NCBI GenBank assembly: GCA_937958735.1
Contig: CALGNG010000102.1
Location: 1-14,394 of the forward strand
Source of the DNA: an uncultured Aquimarina sp.
GTDB taxonomy: Bacteria > Bacteroidota > Bacteroidia > Flavobacteriales > Flavobacteriaceae
Length of the DNA stretch: 14,394 nt
Direction: 5' to 3'
Shown one piece after another: positions 1 through 7,087 of the stretch. Every line of letters begins with the position of its first letter. The first letter of the stretch is position 1. Position numbers and translations under genes: made by a program. A model generated the notes under the pieces. The model was given only the letters and a program-made list of their open reading frames with translations. It ran no database searches and was not told the origin of the DNA.

Positions 1-87
1 GTGTTAACGGGGTTTAGTTTTGGAATACTTAGTGCTGTTATTTTTTATAAATTATATCAATTAGTTATTAAGAGGTTAGAATTATAA
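1..87 (+). CDS. 3' end of an unidentified membrane-protein gene (partial)
   Basis: An open frame enters from the left edge and ends at TAA 85-87, giving 28 residues. They form one hydrophobic stretch (roughly residues 2-24, containing GFSFGILSAVIFY) followed by a short tail with two basic residues (K, R) that ends in LEL. This is what the last transmembrane helix and cytoplasmic tail of an inner-membrane protein look like. The gene converges on the omega-amidase gene with only 13 nt between the two stop codons and no hairpin terminator in that space. The family cannot be recognised from so short a piece. A chance open frame is possible, but the tight convergent fit and hydrophobic composition favour a real gene. 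Confidence 0.45.
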   Translation: MLTGFSFGILSAVIFYKLYQLVIKRLEL

Positions 88-100
88 ATTTCATTAATCT

Positions 101-871
101 TTATTTTAAACTAAAGGTATCCCGATCTTCTAGAAAAGGAAATTTGGACCTGGTTAAAGCTATGCTGGACTTTTCTAGGATTACATTCTGGATACTTTGA
201 CTATTAGAAGTTTCTAAAAGAGCTTTTCCAGTAGGGTCGTAAGTGTTGGAGTTTCCGTTGTAAACATTGTTATAGCCATCTGTTCCTGTTCTATTAACAC
301 CTATTACGTAACACAAATTTTCGATAGCTCTAGCTTTTAGTAGTGTATTCCATGCATCAATGCGGGGTTTTGGCCAGTTGGCAATGCATACGATAATATC
401 GTAATTCTGGGTGTTTCTAGTAGTTACAGGAAACCTTAAATCGTAACATATTAATGGTTTTATCTTCCATCCTAAATAGCTAAAGATAGGAAGAGAAGTT
501 CCTTTAGTTAGTAATTTACCCTCGTTACCCAATCCAAATAAATGCCACTTATCGTAATGCTGTACACTGCCATCTGGGGAAGAGAAAAGCATTCTGTTGT
601 ATGTTTTTTTTTCTTGGGTAATAAAAAGGCTTCCAATTATAGCGATTTTATATTTTTTGGAAATATAAATCATCCATTGTATAGTTTCTCCCTGCATAGT
701 TTCGGCTAATAAGTTCTCTACGGCAAAGCCAGTAGTAAAAGTTTCAGGTAGTACTACAATATCGGTATTGGTAAGTGTTGCTATTTGATTTTCAATATAT
801 TGCCTATTAATTTTGGCATTGTTCCACGTAATGGGTATTTGTAAACAACTAACATGTAAAGAAGACTTCAT
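101..871 (-). CDS. Nitrilase-superfamily omega-amidase, YafV-like
   Basis: A 256-residue carbon-nitrogen hydrolase with the nitrilase catalytic triad in order: Glu43 (LPETF), Lys108 (YDKWHLF) and Cys142 (ICYDLRFP). CYDLRFPV followed by RN, and the DKxHLF form, are typical of the YafV/Nit2 branch. Enzymes of that branch hydrolyse alpha-ketoglutaramate and alpha-ketosuccinamate to the 2-oxoacid and ammonia, a repair step after glutamine or asparagine transamination. Length and motif spacing are normal for a complete cytosolic enzyme with no signal peptide. The ATG at 869-871 gives the expected N-terminus (strand beginning LHVSCLQIPI). It appears monocistronic, divergent from the LpxH-like gene. 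The superfamily is certain; the omega-amidase substrate is inferred from motif resemblance. Confidence 0.88.
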   Translation of the reverse strand: MKSSLHVSCLQIPITWNNAKINRQYIENQIATLTNTDIVVLPETFTTGFAVENLLAETMQGETIQWMIYISKKYKIAIIGSLFITQEKKTYNRMLFSSPDGSVQHYDKWHLFGLGNEGKLLTKGTSLPIFSYLGWKIKPLICYDLRFPVTTRNTQNYDIIVCIANWPKPRIDAWNTLLKARAIENLCYVIGVNRTGTDGYNNVYNGNSNTYDPTGKALLETSNSQSIQNVILEKSSIALTRSKFPFLEDRDTFSLK

Positions 872-950
872 TATAAGCTATAATTAGGGGGTAACAACTT
901 TAAAATTAAGTTAATAAATTAATATTTAGGTAATAATCATTTAAATTTAA

Positions 951-962
951 GAAAACGTTTTC
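951..962. repeat. 12-bp perfect palindrome GAAAACGTTTTC in a divergent spacer
   Basis: GAAAACGTTTTC is its own reverse complement. It lies between the divergent starts of the omega-amidase gene (871) and the LpxH-like gene (1035). The shape, an AT-rich palindrome centred on CG, resembles operators of LacI-family regulators and cre-like sites. No LacI-family gene is present in the window, so a regulatory role is only inferred. Confidence 0.35.
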
Positions 963-1034
963 ATTAGTTTGTGTAGGTAATTTTATTCTCCATGTACACT
1001 AACCAAATTTTCATTATTTTAAACAGTGTTGTCG

Positions 1035-1898
1035 ATGAAAAAAAGAAATGTAGAAGTTGTTGTTATTTCCGATATTCATTTAGGTACTTATGGATGCCAT
1101 GCAAAGGAACTCCTTCAGTATTTAAAATCTATAAATCCTAAAAAAGTATTGCTAAACGGTGATATTATAGATATCTGGCAATTTAAAAAAAAGTATTGGC
1201 CAAAATCCCATATGAAGATAGTTAAGCATCTTATGGGGTGGATTACTAAAGGGGTTAAAGTGTACTACATTACAGGGAATCACGACGAAATGTTACGCAA
1301 ATTTGTAGGTTTTAAAATGGGTTCTTTTGAAATTGTTAACAAAGTAATGTTGGATTTAGATGGGAAAAAAGCTTGGTGTTTTCATGGCGATGTGTTTGAT
1401 GTAACCATGAAGCATTCCAAATGGTTGGCTAAATTGGGAGCGATTGGATATGATTTTTTAATTATTTTGAATAGAGTTATTAATTTTATAATGCAAAAAA
1501 TGGGGAGACCTCCCATTTCGATGTCTAAAAAAATTAAAAATAGTGTAAAATCTGCAGTAAAATTTATCAATAATTTTGAAACCACGGCCTCCAATATAGC
1601 TATTTATAATAGGTATAATTATGTGGTTTGCGGGCATATACATCAGCCAGAAATAAAAACAATTACTACGGATCACGGAAGTGTAGAGTATCTTAACTCT
1701 GGCGATTGGATAGAAAATTTAACAGCCTTAGAGTATAACAATGAAAAATGGAAATTGTATAGTTTTTATAAAGATCCTTTAATGAAGGATGTGTTTTTGG
1801 ATCAAGAAGCTATAGAGCAAGAGCAAATTTTAGAAACCAACGAGTTGTTTGATAATTTATTAGCAGAGTTTCAAATTAAAAACACTTTAAAAGTATAG
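1035..1898 (+). CDS. Calcineurin-like metallophosphoesterase, LpxH-like (UDP-2,3-diacylglucosamine diphosphatase family)
   Basis: The 287-residue protein carries all five metallophosphoesterase blocks: D13-x-H15 (SDIHLG), G42-D43 (NGDIID), G81-N-H-D84, H117-G-D and G200-H-I-H203. The block order and the long insert between HGD and GHIH fit the LpxH-like group of Bacteroidota. LpxH proper cleaves UDP-2,3-diacylglucosamine to lipid X in lipid A synthesis. E. coli LpxH is about 240 residues and has GNRD rather than GNHD, so the exact substrate is not proven. The frame stays open upstream to GTG 1026 and TTG 1029; I chose ATG 1035 because the protein then starts MKKRNVEVVVISD, the usual compact N-terminus. 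The glycosyltransferase gene starts 2 nt after its stop, so the two are surely co-transcribed and probably serve envelope glycolipid synthesis. Confidence 0.85.
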   Translation: MKKRNVEVVVISDIHLGTYGCHAKELLQYLKSINPKKVLLNGDIIDIWQFKKKYWPKSHMKIVKHLMGWITKGVKVYYITGNHDEMLRKFVGFKMGSFEIVNKVMLDLDGKKAWCFHGDVFDVTMKHSKWLAKLGAIGYDFLIILNRVINFIMQKMGRPPISMSKKIKNSVKSAVKFINNFETTASNIAIYNRYNYVVCGHIHQPEIKTITTDHGSVEYLNSGDWIENLTALEYNNEKWKLYSFYKDPLMKDVFLDQEAIEQEQILETNELFDNLLAEFQIKNTLKV

Positions 1899-1900
1899 TT

Positions 1901-2929
1901 ATGAGGGTATTGTATGCTATTCAAGGTACAGGCAATGGGCATCTAAGTAGGGCTAGAGCGGTAATTCCAGTATTGCAGTCCAAGAATATAGAACTGGATT
2001 TGTTGGTAAGCGGTGTGCAGGCAGATATAGAGTTGCCTTACGAAGTAAAATACCGTTTTAAAGGATTGGGTTTTATATTTGGAAAAAGTGGCGGGGTAGA
2101 TATGTGGCGGACTTATTTAGAAGCAAATACCTCCCGTTTAAAAAAAGAAATTAATAATCTGTCCATAAAAGATTACGATTTGGTGATTAACGATTTTGAG
2201 CCTATATCTGCTTGGGCTTGTAAATTGTCCCACATTTCTTGTGTTAGCTTTAGTCACCAAGCCGCGGTGATTTTAGAGGCATCCCCTAAACCAGAAGCCA
2301 AAGATTTGGTAGGAAAGTTAATCCTTAAAAACTATGCCCCTTCTGTAAAACAATTTGGGTTACATTTTAAATCTTATGGCTACCAGATGTATACGCCAAT
2401 TATTAGAGGTGTTATTCGCCAGTCTATACCTGTAAATAAAGGACATTATACGGTGTACTTGCCAGCCTATAGTGACGAAAAAATAATTAATGTACTAAGT
2501 AATGTTCCCAATGTGTGTTGGGAGGTTTTTTCTAAACACACCAAATCAAACACTACGGTATCTAATATCCAGATTACTCCAGTAAACAATTTAGCTTTTG
2601 TAAATAGTATGGTAAATGCAAAAGGCGTGCTCTGTGGTGCAGGTTTTGAAACCCCAGCAGAAGCCTTGTTTTTAAAGAAAAAATTAATGGTTGTACCCAT
2701 GAAGGGGCAATATGAGCAGCAGTGTAACGCTGCAGCGCTAAAGGCAATGGGGGTGCCAGTATTAAAATCTTTTAAAGAAAAATATTTATATAAAATTAAA
2801 GATTGGATTGTAAGTGAGGAACTTGTTAATGTAGATTATCCAGACCAGACCGACGAAATTGTGGACGAAATTATAGAGTGGGCCCTAGTAGAGAAGGTAA
2901 AAAAACAAGTAAAGGACCAATTTATATAA
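1901..2929 (+). CDS. GT-B fold glycosyltransferase (Glyco_trans_1_3 / MJ1255-like family)
   Basis: A 342-residue glycosyltransferase. The N-terminus MRVLYAIQGTGNGHLSRA has the glycine-rich first loop of GT-B enzymes (G11-N-G-H14). The C-terminal half shows the nucleotide-sugar site: G246-A-G-F-E-T-P-A-E-A-L256, then G269-Q-Y-E-Q273 and the downstream NAAALKAMGVPVL helix. This arrangement matches the MurG-like/MJ1255 group (Pfam Glyco_trans_1_3). There is no signal peptide or clear membrane helix, so the enzyme likely works at the cytosolic face of the inner membrane. Its gene follows the LpxH-like gene after 2 nt, which suggests they act on the same or related lipid-linked substrate. Donor and acceptor cannot be read from the sequence. 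Confidence 0.82.
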   Translation: MRVLYAIQGTGNGHLSRARAVIPVLQSKNIELDLLVSGVQADIELPYEVKYRFKGLGFIFGKSGGVDMWRTYLEANTSRLKKEINNLSIKDYDLVINDFEPISAWACKLSHISCVSFSHQAAVILEASPKPEAKDLVGKLILKNYAPSVKQFGLHFKSYGYQMYTPIIRGVIRQSIPVNKGHYTVYLPAYSDEKIINVLSNVPNVCWEVFSKHTKSNTTVSNIQITPVNNLAFVNSMVNAKGVLCGAGFETPAEALFLKKKLMVVPMKGQYEQQCNAAALKAMGVPVLKSFKEKYLYKIKDWIVSEELVNVDYPDQTDEIVDEIIEWALVEKVKKQVKDQFI

Positions 2930-2955
2930 GTCTTCATACAACTGGGAGTTCGTTA

Positions 2956-2985
2956 TTTAAAAAACTAAAAAAATACCTATTTTCG
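2956..2985 (+). promoter_or_regulatory. Candidate Bacteroidota-type promoter of ileS
   Basis: TATTTTCG at 2978-2985 matches the -7 consensus TAnnTTTG with one mismatch. A TTTA at 2956-2959 sits 18 nt upstream in the position of the -33 box (consensus TTTG). The implied transcript starts near 2988, leaving a leader of about 23 nt before ATG 3011. That leader is too short for a riboswitch or T-box. Confidence 0.4.
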
Positions 2986-3010
2986 CATCTCAAAACATAA
3001 GTGATTACCC

Positions 3011-6000
3011 ATGAGTACTAAGTTCGCAGATTATAAGGGATTAGACCTTCCAAAAGTAGCCGAAGATGTATTAGAATTTTGGAAAAAAGAAGGTATTTTC
3101 GAGAAGAGTATAACCACAAGAGAAGGAAAAGAATCTTATGTGTTTTTTGAAGGACCTCCTTCTGCTAATGGTCTGCCAGGGATTCATCACGTAATGGCAA
3201 GGGCTATAAAGGATATCTTTTGCCGTTATAAAACCCAAAAAGGTTTTCAAGTAAAAAGAAAAGCAGGGTGGGATACCCATGGACTTCCTGTAGAGTTGGG
3301 AGTGGAAAAACAATTAGGAATTACCAAAGAAGATATTGGTAAAAAAATTACGGTAGAAGAATACAATCAAGCCTGTAGAAATGCGGTAATGAAATATACC
3401 GATGTCTGGAACAGTCTTACCGAAAAAATTGGATATTGGGTAGATATGGAAGATCCATATATTACTTACAAACCAAAATACATGGAGTCGGTTTGGTGGC
3501 TATTATCCCAGCTTTATAATAAAGGGCTAATCTATAAAGGTTATACCATCCAGCCTTATTCTCCAAAAGCAGGAACCGGTCTAAGCTCGCACGAGCTTAA
3601 CCAGCCAGGAACTTATCAAGATGTTACGGATACGACTATTGTTGCGCAGTTTAAAGCCTTAGAAGATTCATTACCCTCGGTTCTACAAGGTTTTGGAACT
3701 ATTTATTTTTTAGCATGGACGACCACGCCTTGGACTTTACCAAGTAATACAGCCCTAACCGTAGGGCCTAAAATAGATTACGTATTAGTAGAAACCTATA
3801 ATCAATATACATTTGAAGCTACTAAAGTAATTTTAGCAAAAAACTTAGTAGGTAAACAATTTGCAGGTAAAAAGTTTATACAAGTAGAAGAGGCTTCTGC
3901 TATAGAAAATTATAATAAAGAGGATAAAGCAATTCCGTATAGAATTTTAACCGAATTTAAAGGAACCGATTTATTAGATACACGTTACGAGCAATTATTA
4001 GCCTATACTTTACCAGAAAGCAATCCAGAAAATGCCTTTCGTGTAATTTTAGGAGATTTTGTTACGACCGAAGATGGTACAGGTATTGTACATACCGCTC
4101 CTACTTTTGGAGCAGACGATGCCTTAGTCGCCAAGCAAGCTACACCGGAGGTGCCACCAATGTTGGTAAAAGACGATAATGATAATTTAGTGCCTTTAGT
4201 AAACCTTCAAGGAAAATTTACTTCCCACATGGGGGAATTTGCAGGGAAGTTTGTTAAAAACGATTATTATAACGACGGAGAAGCGCCAGAGCGCTCTGTA
4301 GATGTAGAAATAGCTATTAAGTTAAAAGAAGAAAATAAGGCTTTTAAAGTAGAAAAATACGTGCATAGTTACCCAAACTGTTGGCGTACGGATAAGCCTA
4401 TTTTATATTACCCTTTAGACTCTTGGTTTATAAAAGTAACGGATGTGAAAGACCGTATGCACGAATTAAACTTGGGAATTAACTGGAAACCAAAATCTAC
4501 AGGAGAAGGACGTTTTGGAAACTGGTTAGCGAATGCCAACGACTGGAATTTATCTAGATCTCGTTACTGGGGTATTCCATTACCAATATGGCGTACCGAA
4601 GATAAAACCGAAGAAATCTGTGTAGGTTCTGTAGCAGAGCTTAAAGCAGAAATGCAAAAAGCAGTAGAGGCAGGGGTTTTAAAAGAAGATATTTTTGCCG
4701 ATTTTAATATCGGAGATATGACAGAGGAGAACTATGCTAAAATAGACTTACATAAAAATATTGTAGATCAAATTACACTAGTATCCCCTTCGGGACAACC
4801 AATGCAGCGAGAAAGCGATTTAATAGATGTTTGGTTCGATTCTGGTGCTATGCCTGTAGCACAATGGCACTATCCATTCGAAAACAAAGAAGATGTAGAA
4901 GCAGGAGGGCGTAAGGCCGATTTTATCGCCGAAGGTGTAGACCAAACTCGTGGATGGTTTTATACTTTACACGCTATCTCTACCATGATTTTTGACGATG
5001 TAGCCTATAAAAATGTAGTATCTAATGGTTTAGTATTAGATAAAAAAGGACAAAAAATGTCTAAGCGTTTAGGAAACGCAGCCGATCCATTCGAAACCTT
5101 AGACACTTATGGTCCAGACGCTACGCGCTGGTACATGATTAGTAATGCCAATCCGTGGGATAATTTAAAGTTTGATTTAGAAGGAATTGCAGAAGTGCGA
5201 CGTAAATTTTTTGGAACACTTTATAATACCTACTCCTTCTTTGGACTATATGCTAATTTGGACGGTTTCAATTATAGCGAAGCAGAAATTCCGTTAACCG
5301 AAAGACCAGAAATAGACCAGTGGATTTTAAGTGAATTAAATTCTTTAATCCAAAAAGTAGACCTTTGTTATGCCGACTACGAGCCTACTAAAGCCACTAG
5401 AGCTATTTCGGATTTTGTACAAGAAAATTTAAGTAACTGGTACGTGCGTTTGTGTAGAAGAAGATTTTGGAAGGGCGAATATGCGCAAGACAAAATTTCG
5501 GCATACCAAACTCTATATACTTGTTTGTTAACTGTGGCTAAATTAAGTGCACCAGTAGCTCCTTTTTATATGGATCGTTTGTATAAGGATCTAATAGCTT
5601 GTACAGGAAAAGAAACATCCGAGAGTGTACACTTAGCAGATTTTCCAAAATATGATGCTTCTTGTGTAAATAGTCTATTAGAAGAAAAAATGGGTAAAGC
5701 ACAAACTATTTCTTCACTAGTGCTTTCTTTACGTCAAAAGGAAAAAATAAAAGTACGCCAACCACTACAAAGAATTATGATTCCTGTACTGAATGAAGCA
5801 GAAAAAGAAGCTATAGAAGCGGTGTCGGATTTAATTATTAGCGAAGTAAATGTTAAAGAAATAGAGTTAATAGACGATGCTTCAGGTATATTAGTGAAGA
5901 ATATTAAACCAAATTTTAAAGCACTAGGCCCTCGTTTTGGAAAAGATATGAAATTGATAGCTAGTGAGATACAAAAATTTGATCAAGAAGCCATTAATTC

Positions 6001-6415
6001 TTTAGAACAAAATGGTGAATATGATTTAGAAATTAATGACAAAAGTATTACATTGCAAATCAATGATGTAGTAATTTCCTCACAAGATATAGAGGGATGG
6101 TTAGTGGCAAATGCTAATGGAATAACCGTAGCATTAGATGTAACCATTAGTCCCGAATTAAAAAAAGAAGGAATTGCTAGAGAGTTGGTAAATAGGATCC
6201 AAAACCTTAGAAAGGATAGCGACTTTGAAATTACCGATAAGATTAATATTAGTTTTGAAAATAACGAAGTAATTACGCAAACTATTGCTAATAATGGAGA
6301 CTATATTAAAGCAGAAACTTTAGCAAAAGATATTTTGTTTAAAGAAGTTTTAGAGGATGGAATAATAATTGAATTTGATGATATTACAACTAAGGTTCAA
6401 ATTCAGAAAGTTTAA
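3011..6415 (+). CDS. ileS: Isoleucyl-tRNA synthetase, long eukaryote-like (IleRS2-type), with swapped HIGH motif
   Basis: This 1134-residue class I synthetase charges tRNA-Ile with isoleucine in the cytosol. N-terminal signature PSANGLPGIHHVMAR has G57-I-H-H60 where class I enzymes normally read HIGH. The CP1 editing domain is present, with the Thr-rich W236-TTTPWTLPSN segment and the HTAPTFGADD block at 361-370, whose final Asp is the usual editing aspartate. WNLSRSRYWG (512-521) and the signature K682-M-S-K-R686 follow. The anticodon-binding region contains NLSNWYVRLCRRRFW. The length and the lack of a C-terminal zinc-binding cysteine set place it with the eukaryote-like IleRS2 group rather than the E. 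coli-like IleRS1. It is first in an operon with the DksA-like gene 6 nt downstream. Identity is certain; the IleRS2 assignment rests on motifs alone. Confidence 0.98.
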   Translation: MSTKFADYKGLDLPKVAEDVLEFWKKEGIFEKSITTREGKESYVFFEGPPSANGLPGIHHVMARAIKDIFCRYKTQKGFQVKRKAGWDTHGLPVELGVEKQLGITKEDIGKKITVEEYNQACRNAVMKYTDVWNSLTEKIGYWVDMEDPYITYKPKYMESVWWLLSQLYNKGLIYKGYTIQPYSPKAGTGLSSHELNQPGTYQDVTDTTIVAQFKALEDSLPSVLQGFGTIYFLAWTTTPWTLPSNTALTVGPKIDYVLVETYNQYTFEATKVILAKNLVGKQFAGKKFIQVEEASAIENYNKEDKAIPYRILTEFKGTDLLDTRYEQLLAYTLPESNPENAFRVILGDFVTTEDGTGIVHTAPTFGADDALVAKQATPEVPPMLVKDDNDNLVPLVNLQGKFTSHMGEFAGKFVKNDYYNDGEAPERSVDVEIAIKLKEENKAFKVEKYVHSYPNCWRTDKPILYYPLDSWFIKVTDVKDRMHELNLGINWKPKSTGEGRFGNWLANANDWNLSRSRYWGIPLPIWRTEDKTEEICVGSVAELKAEMQKAVEAGVLKEDIFADFNIGDMTEENYAKIDLHKNIVDQITLVSPSGQPMQRESDLIDVWFDSGAMPVAQWHYPFENKEDVEAGGRKADFIAEGVDQTRGWFYTLHAISTMIFDDVAYKNVVSNGLVLDKKGQKMSKRLGNAADPFETLDTYGPDATRWYMISNANPWDNLKFDLEGIAEVRRKFFGTLYNTYSFFGLYANLDGFNYSEAEIPLTERPEIDQWILSELNSLIQKVDLCYADYEPTKATRAISDFVQENLSNWYVRLCRRRFWKGEYAQDKISAYQTLYTCLLTVAKLSAPVAPFYMDRLYKDLIACTGKETSESVHLADFPKYDASCVNSLLEEKMGKAQTISSLVLSLRQKEKIKVRQPLQRIMIPVLNEAEKEAIEAVSDLIISEVNVKEIELIDDASGILVKNIKPNFKALGPRFGKDMKLIASEIQKFDQEAINSLEQNGEYDLEINDKSITLQINDVVISSQDIEGWLVANANGITVALDVTISPELKKEGIARELVNRIQNLRKDSDFEITDKINISFENNEVITQTIANNGDYIKAETLAKDILFKEVLEDGIIIEFDDITTKVQIQKV

Positions 6416-6421
6416 GAAAGT

Positions 6422-6805
6422 ATGCAAAACACCACAGAAAGATATTCGGATGAGCATTTAGCAGAATTTAAAGTGCTTATTTTAGAAAAAATGGCACAAG
6501 CTAATCGTGACTTGGAAATGCTAAAAAGCAGTTATACTAACGATAAAAATAATGGTACAGAAGATACCTCTCCTACTTTTAAATCCTTTGAAGAAGGGAG
6601 TGAAACGATGTCTAAAGAAGCCAATGCGCAATTAGCTATACGTCAAGAAAAGTTTATTAGAGACTTAAAAAATGCCTTAAATCGAATAGAAAATAAGACC
6701 TATGGCATTTGTCGTGTTACAGGAGAGTTAATTAATCCAGATCGATTAAAATTAGTACCTCATGCTACGCTAAGTATTAAAGCAAAAAACATGCAAAAAA
6801 AATAA
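6422..6805 (+). CDS. DksA/TraR-family regulator with degenerate zinc finger
   Basis: The 127-residue protein has an N-terminal coiled coil (about residues 10-90) and a C-terminal domain with the family pattern YGICRVTGELINPDRL. E. coli DksA has four zinc cysteines spaced C-x2-C-x17-C-x2-C. Here the same spacing reads Cys97, Thr100, Ser118, Ala121, so only one remains and zinc binding is unlikely. DksA binds the RNA polymerase secondary channel and works with ppGpp. The coiled-coil tip here (EEGSETMSKEANAQ, 57-70) keeps acidic residues and an alanine, but I cannot show that it acts in the same way. It lies 6 nt after ileS in one operon, an association common in Bacteroidota. A strong terminator follows about 40 nt downstream, so the lspA gene that often comes next is absent here. 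Confidence 0.85.
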   Translation: MQNTTERYSDEHLAEFKVLILEKMAQANRDLEMLKSSYTNDKNNGTEDTSPTFKSFEEGSETMSKEANAQLAIRQEKFIRDLKNALNRIENKTYGICRVTGELINPDRLKLVPHATLSIKAKNMQKK

Positions 6806-6844
6806 TTAAAAGCAGACTATCTAAAAAGTTTGATTTTTCTCATA

Positions 6845-6879
6845 AATAACCCGATAACTATCGGGTTATTTTGGTTTTT
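6845..6879 (+). terminator. Rho-independent terminator of the ileS operon
   Basis: AATAACCCGATA and TATCGGGTTATT (6845-6870) form a perfect inverted repeat, effectively an 11-bp stem with a 4-nt loop. It is followed on the plus strand by the U-rich tract TTTTGGTTTTT to 6879. It lies about 40 nt after the DksA-like stop codon. Confidence 0.85.
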
Positions 6880-6882
6880 CAT

Positions 6883-6902
6883 TAATACGGATATCCGTAT
6901 TA
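6883..6902. repeat. 20-bp perfect palindrome
   Basis: TAATACGGATATCCGTATTA reads the same on both strands over all 20 bases. It starts 4 nt after the ileS-operon terminator tract and has no central loop, so it is more like a dimeric protein-binding site or cruciform seed than a terminator. No promoter or gene start sits close to it: the nearest gene ends are the stops at 6805 and 7088. The remaining sequence to 7026 is AT-rich with no gene or RNA that I can recognise. Confidence 0.5.
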
Positions 6903-7026
6903 TAAGATCTAGAAGCAATCTCATAGCTATTGGATTTAAGTCGGCTATTTTATATTTTAATTGTTTTTTTAAATATACGGTATAGTAATTTTTATGCTAT
7001 AATTTTAAGAATCAATCCAAAACAAA

Positions 7027-7058
7027 AAAGCACCAAGGGTTTTAGCCTTTGGTGCTTT
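7027..7058 (-). terminator. Terminator of the OmpA/H3TH operon
   Basis: AAAGCACCAA pairs with TTGGTGCTTT, and the stem continues inward through a G-U pair and two G-C pairs around a small loop. On the minus strand the stem is followed by CTTTTTTGTTTTGG, a good U-tract, about 30 nt after the stop codon at 7088. The plus-strand side has only a short T run, so its main role is for the minus-strand genes. Confidence 0.8.
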
Positions 7059-7087
7059 AAGTTTAAATAGGGTAGTTGTAAAATATT

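Noticed and set aside
1026..1034. GTG/TTG starts for the LpxH-like gene
   Set aside because: They would add only three residues before MKKRNVEVV; the ATG at 1035 is the better start.
2930..3010. T-box or other riboswitch in front of ileS
   Set aside because: The spacer is 81 nt, no T-box sequence is present and the predicted leader is only about 23 nt.
6975..7012. Inverted repeat TATAG...CTATA in the 6806-7087 gap
   Set aside because: Arms of five AT-rich bases are expected by chance, and no flanking signal supports it.
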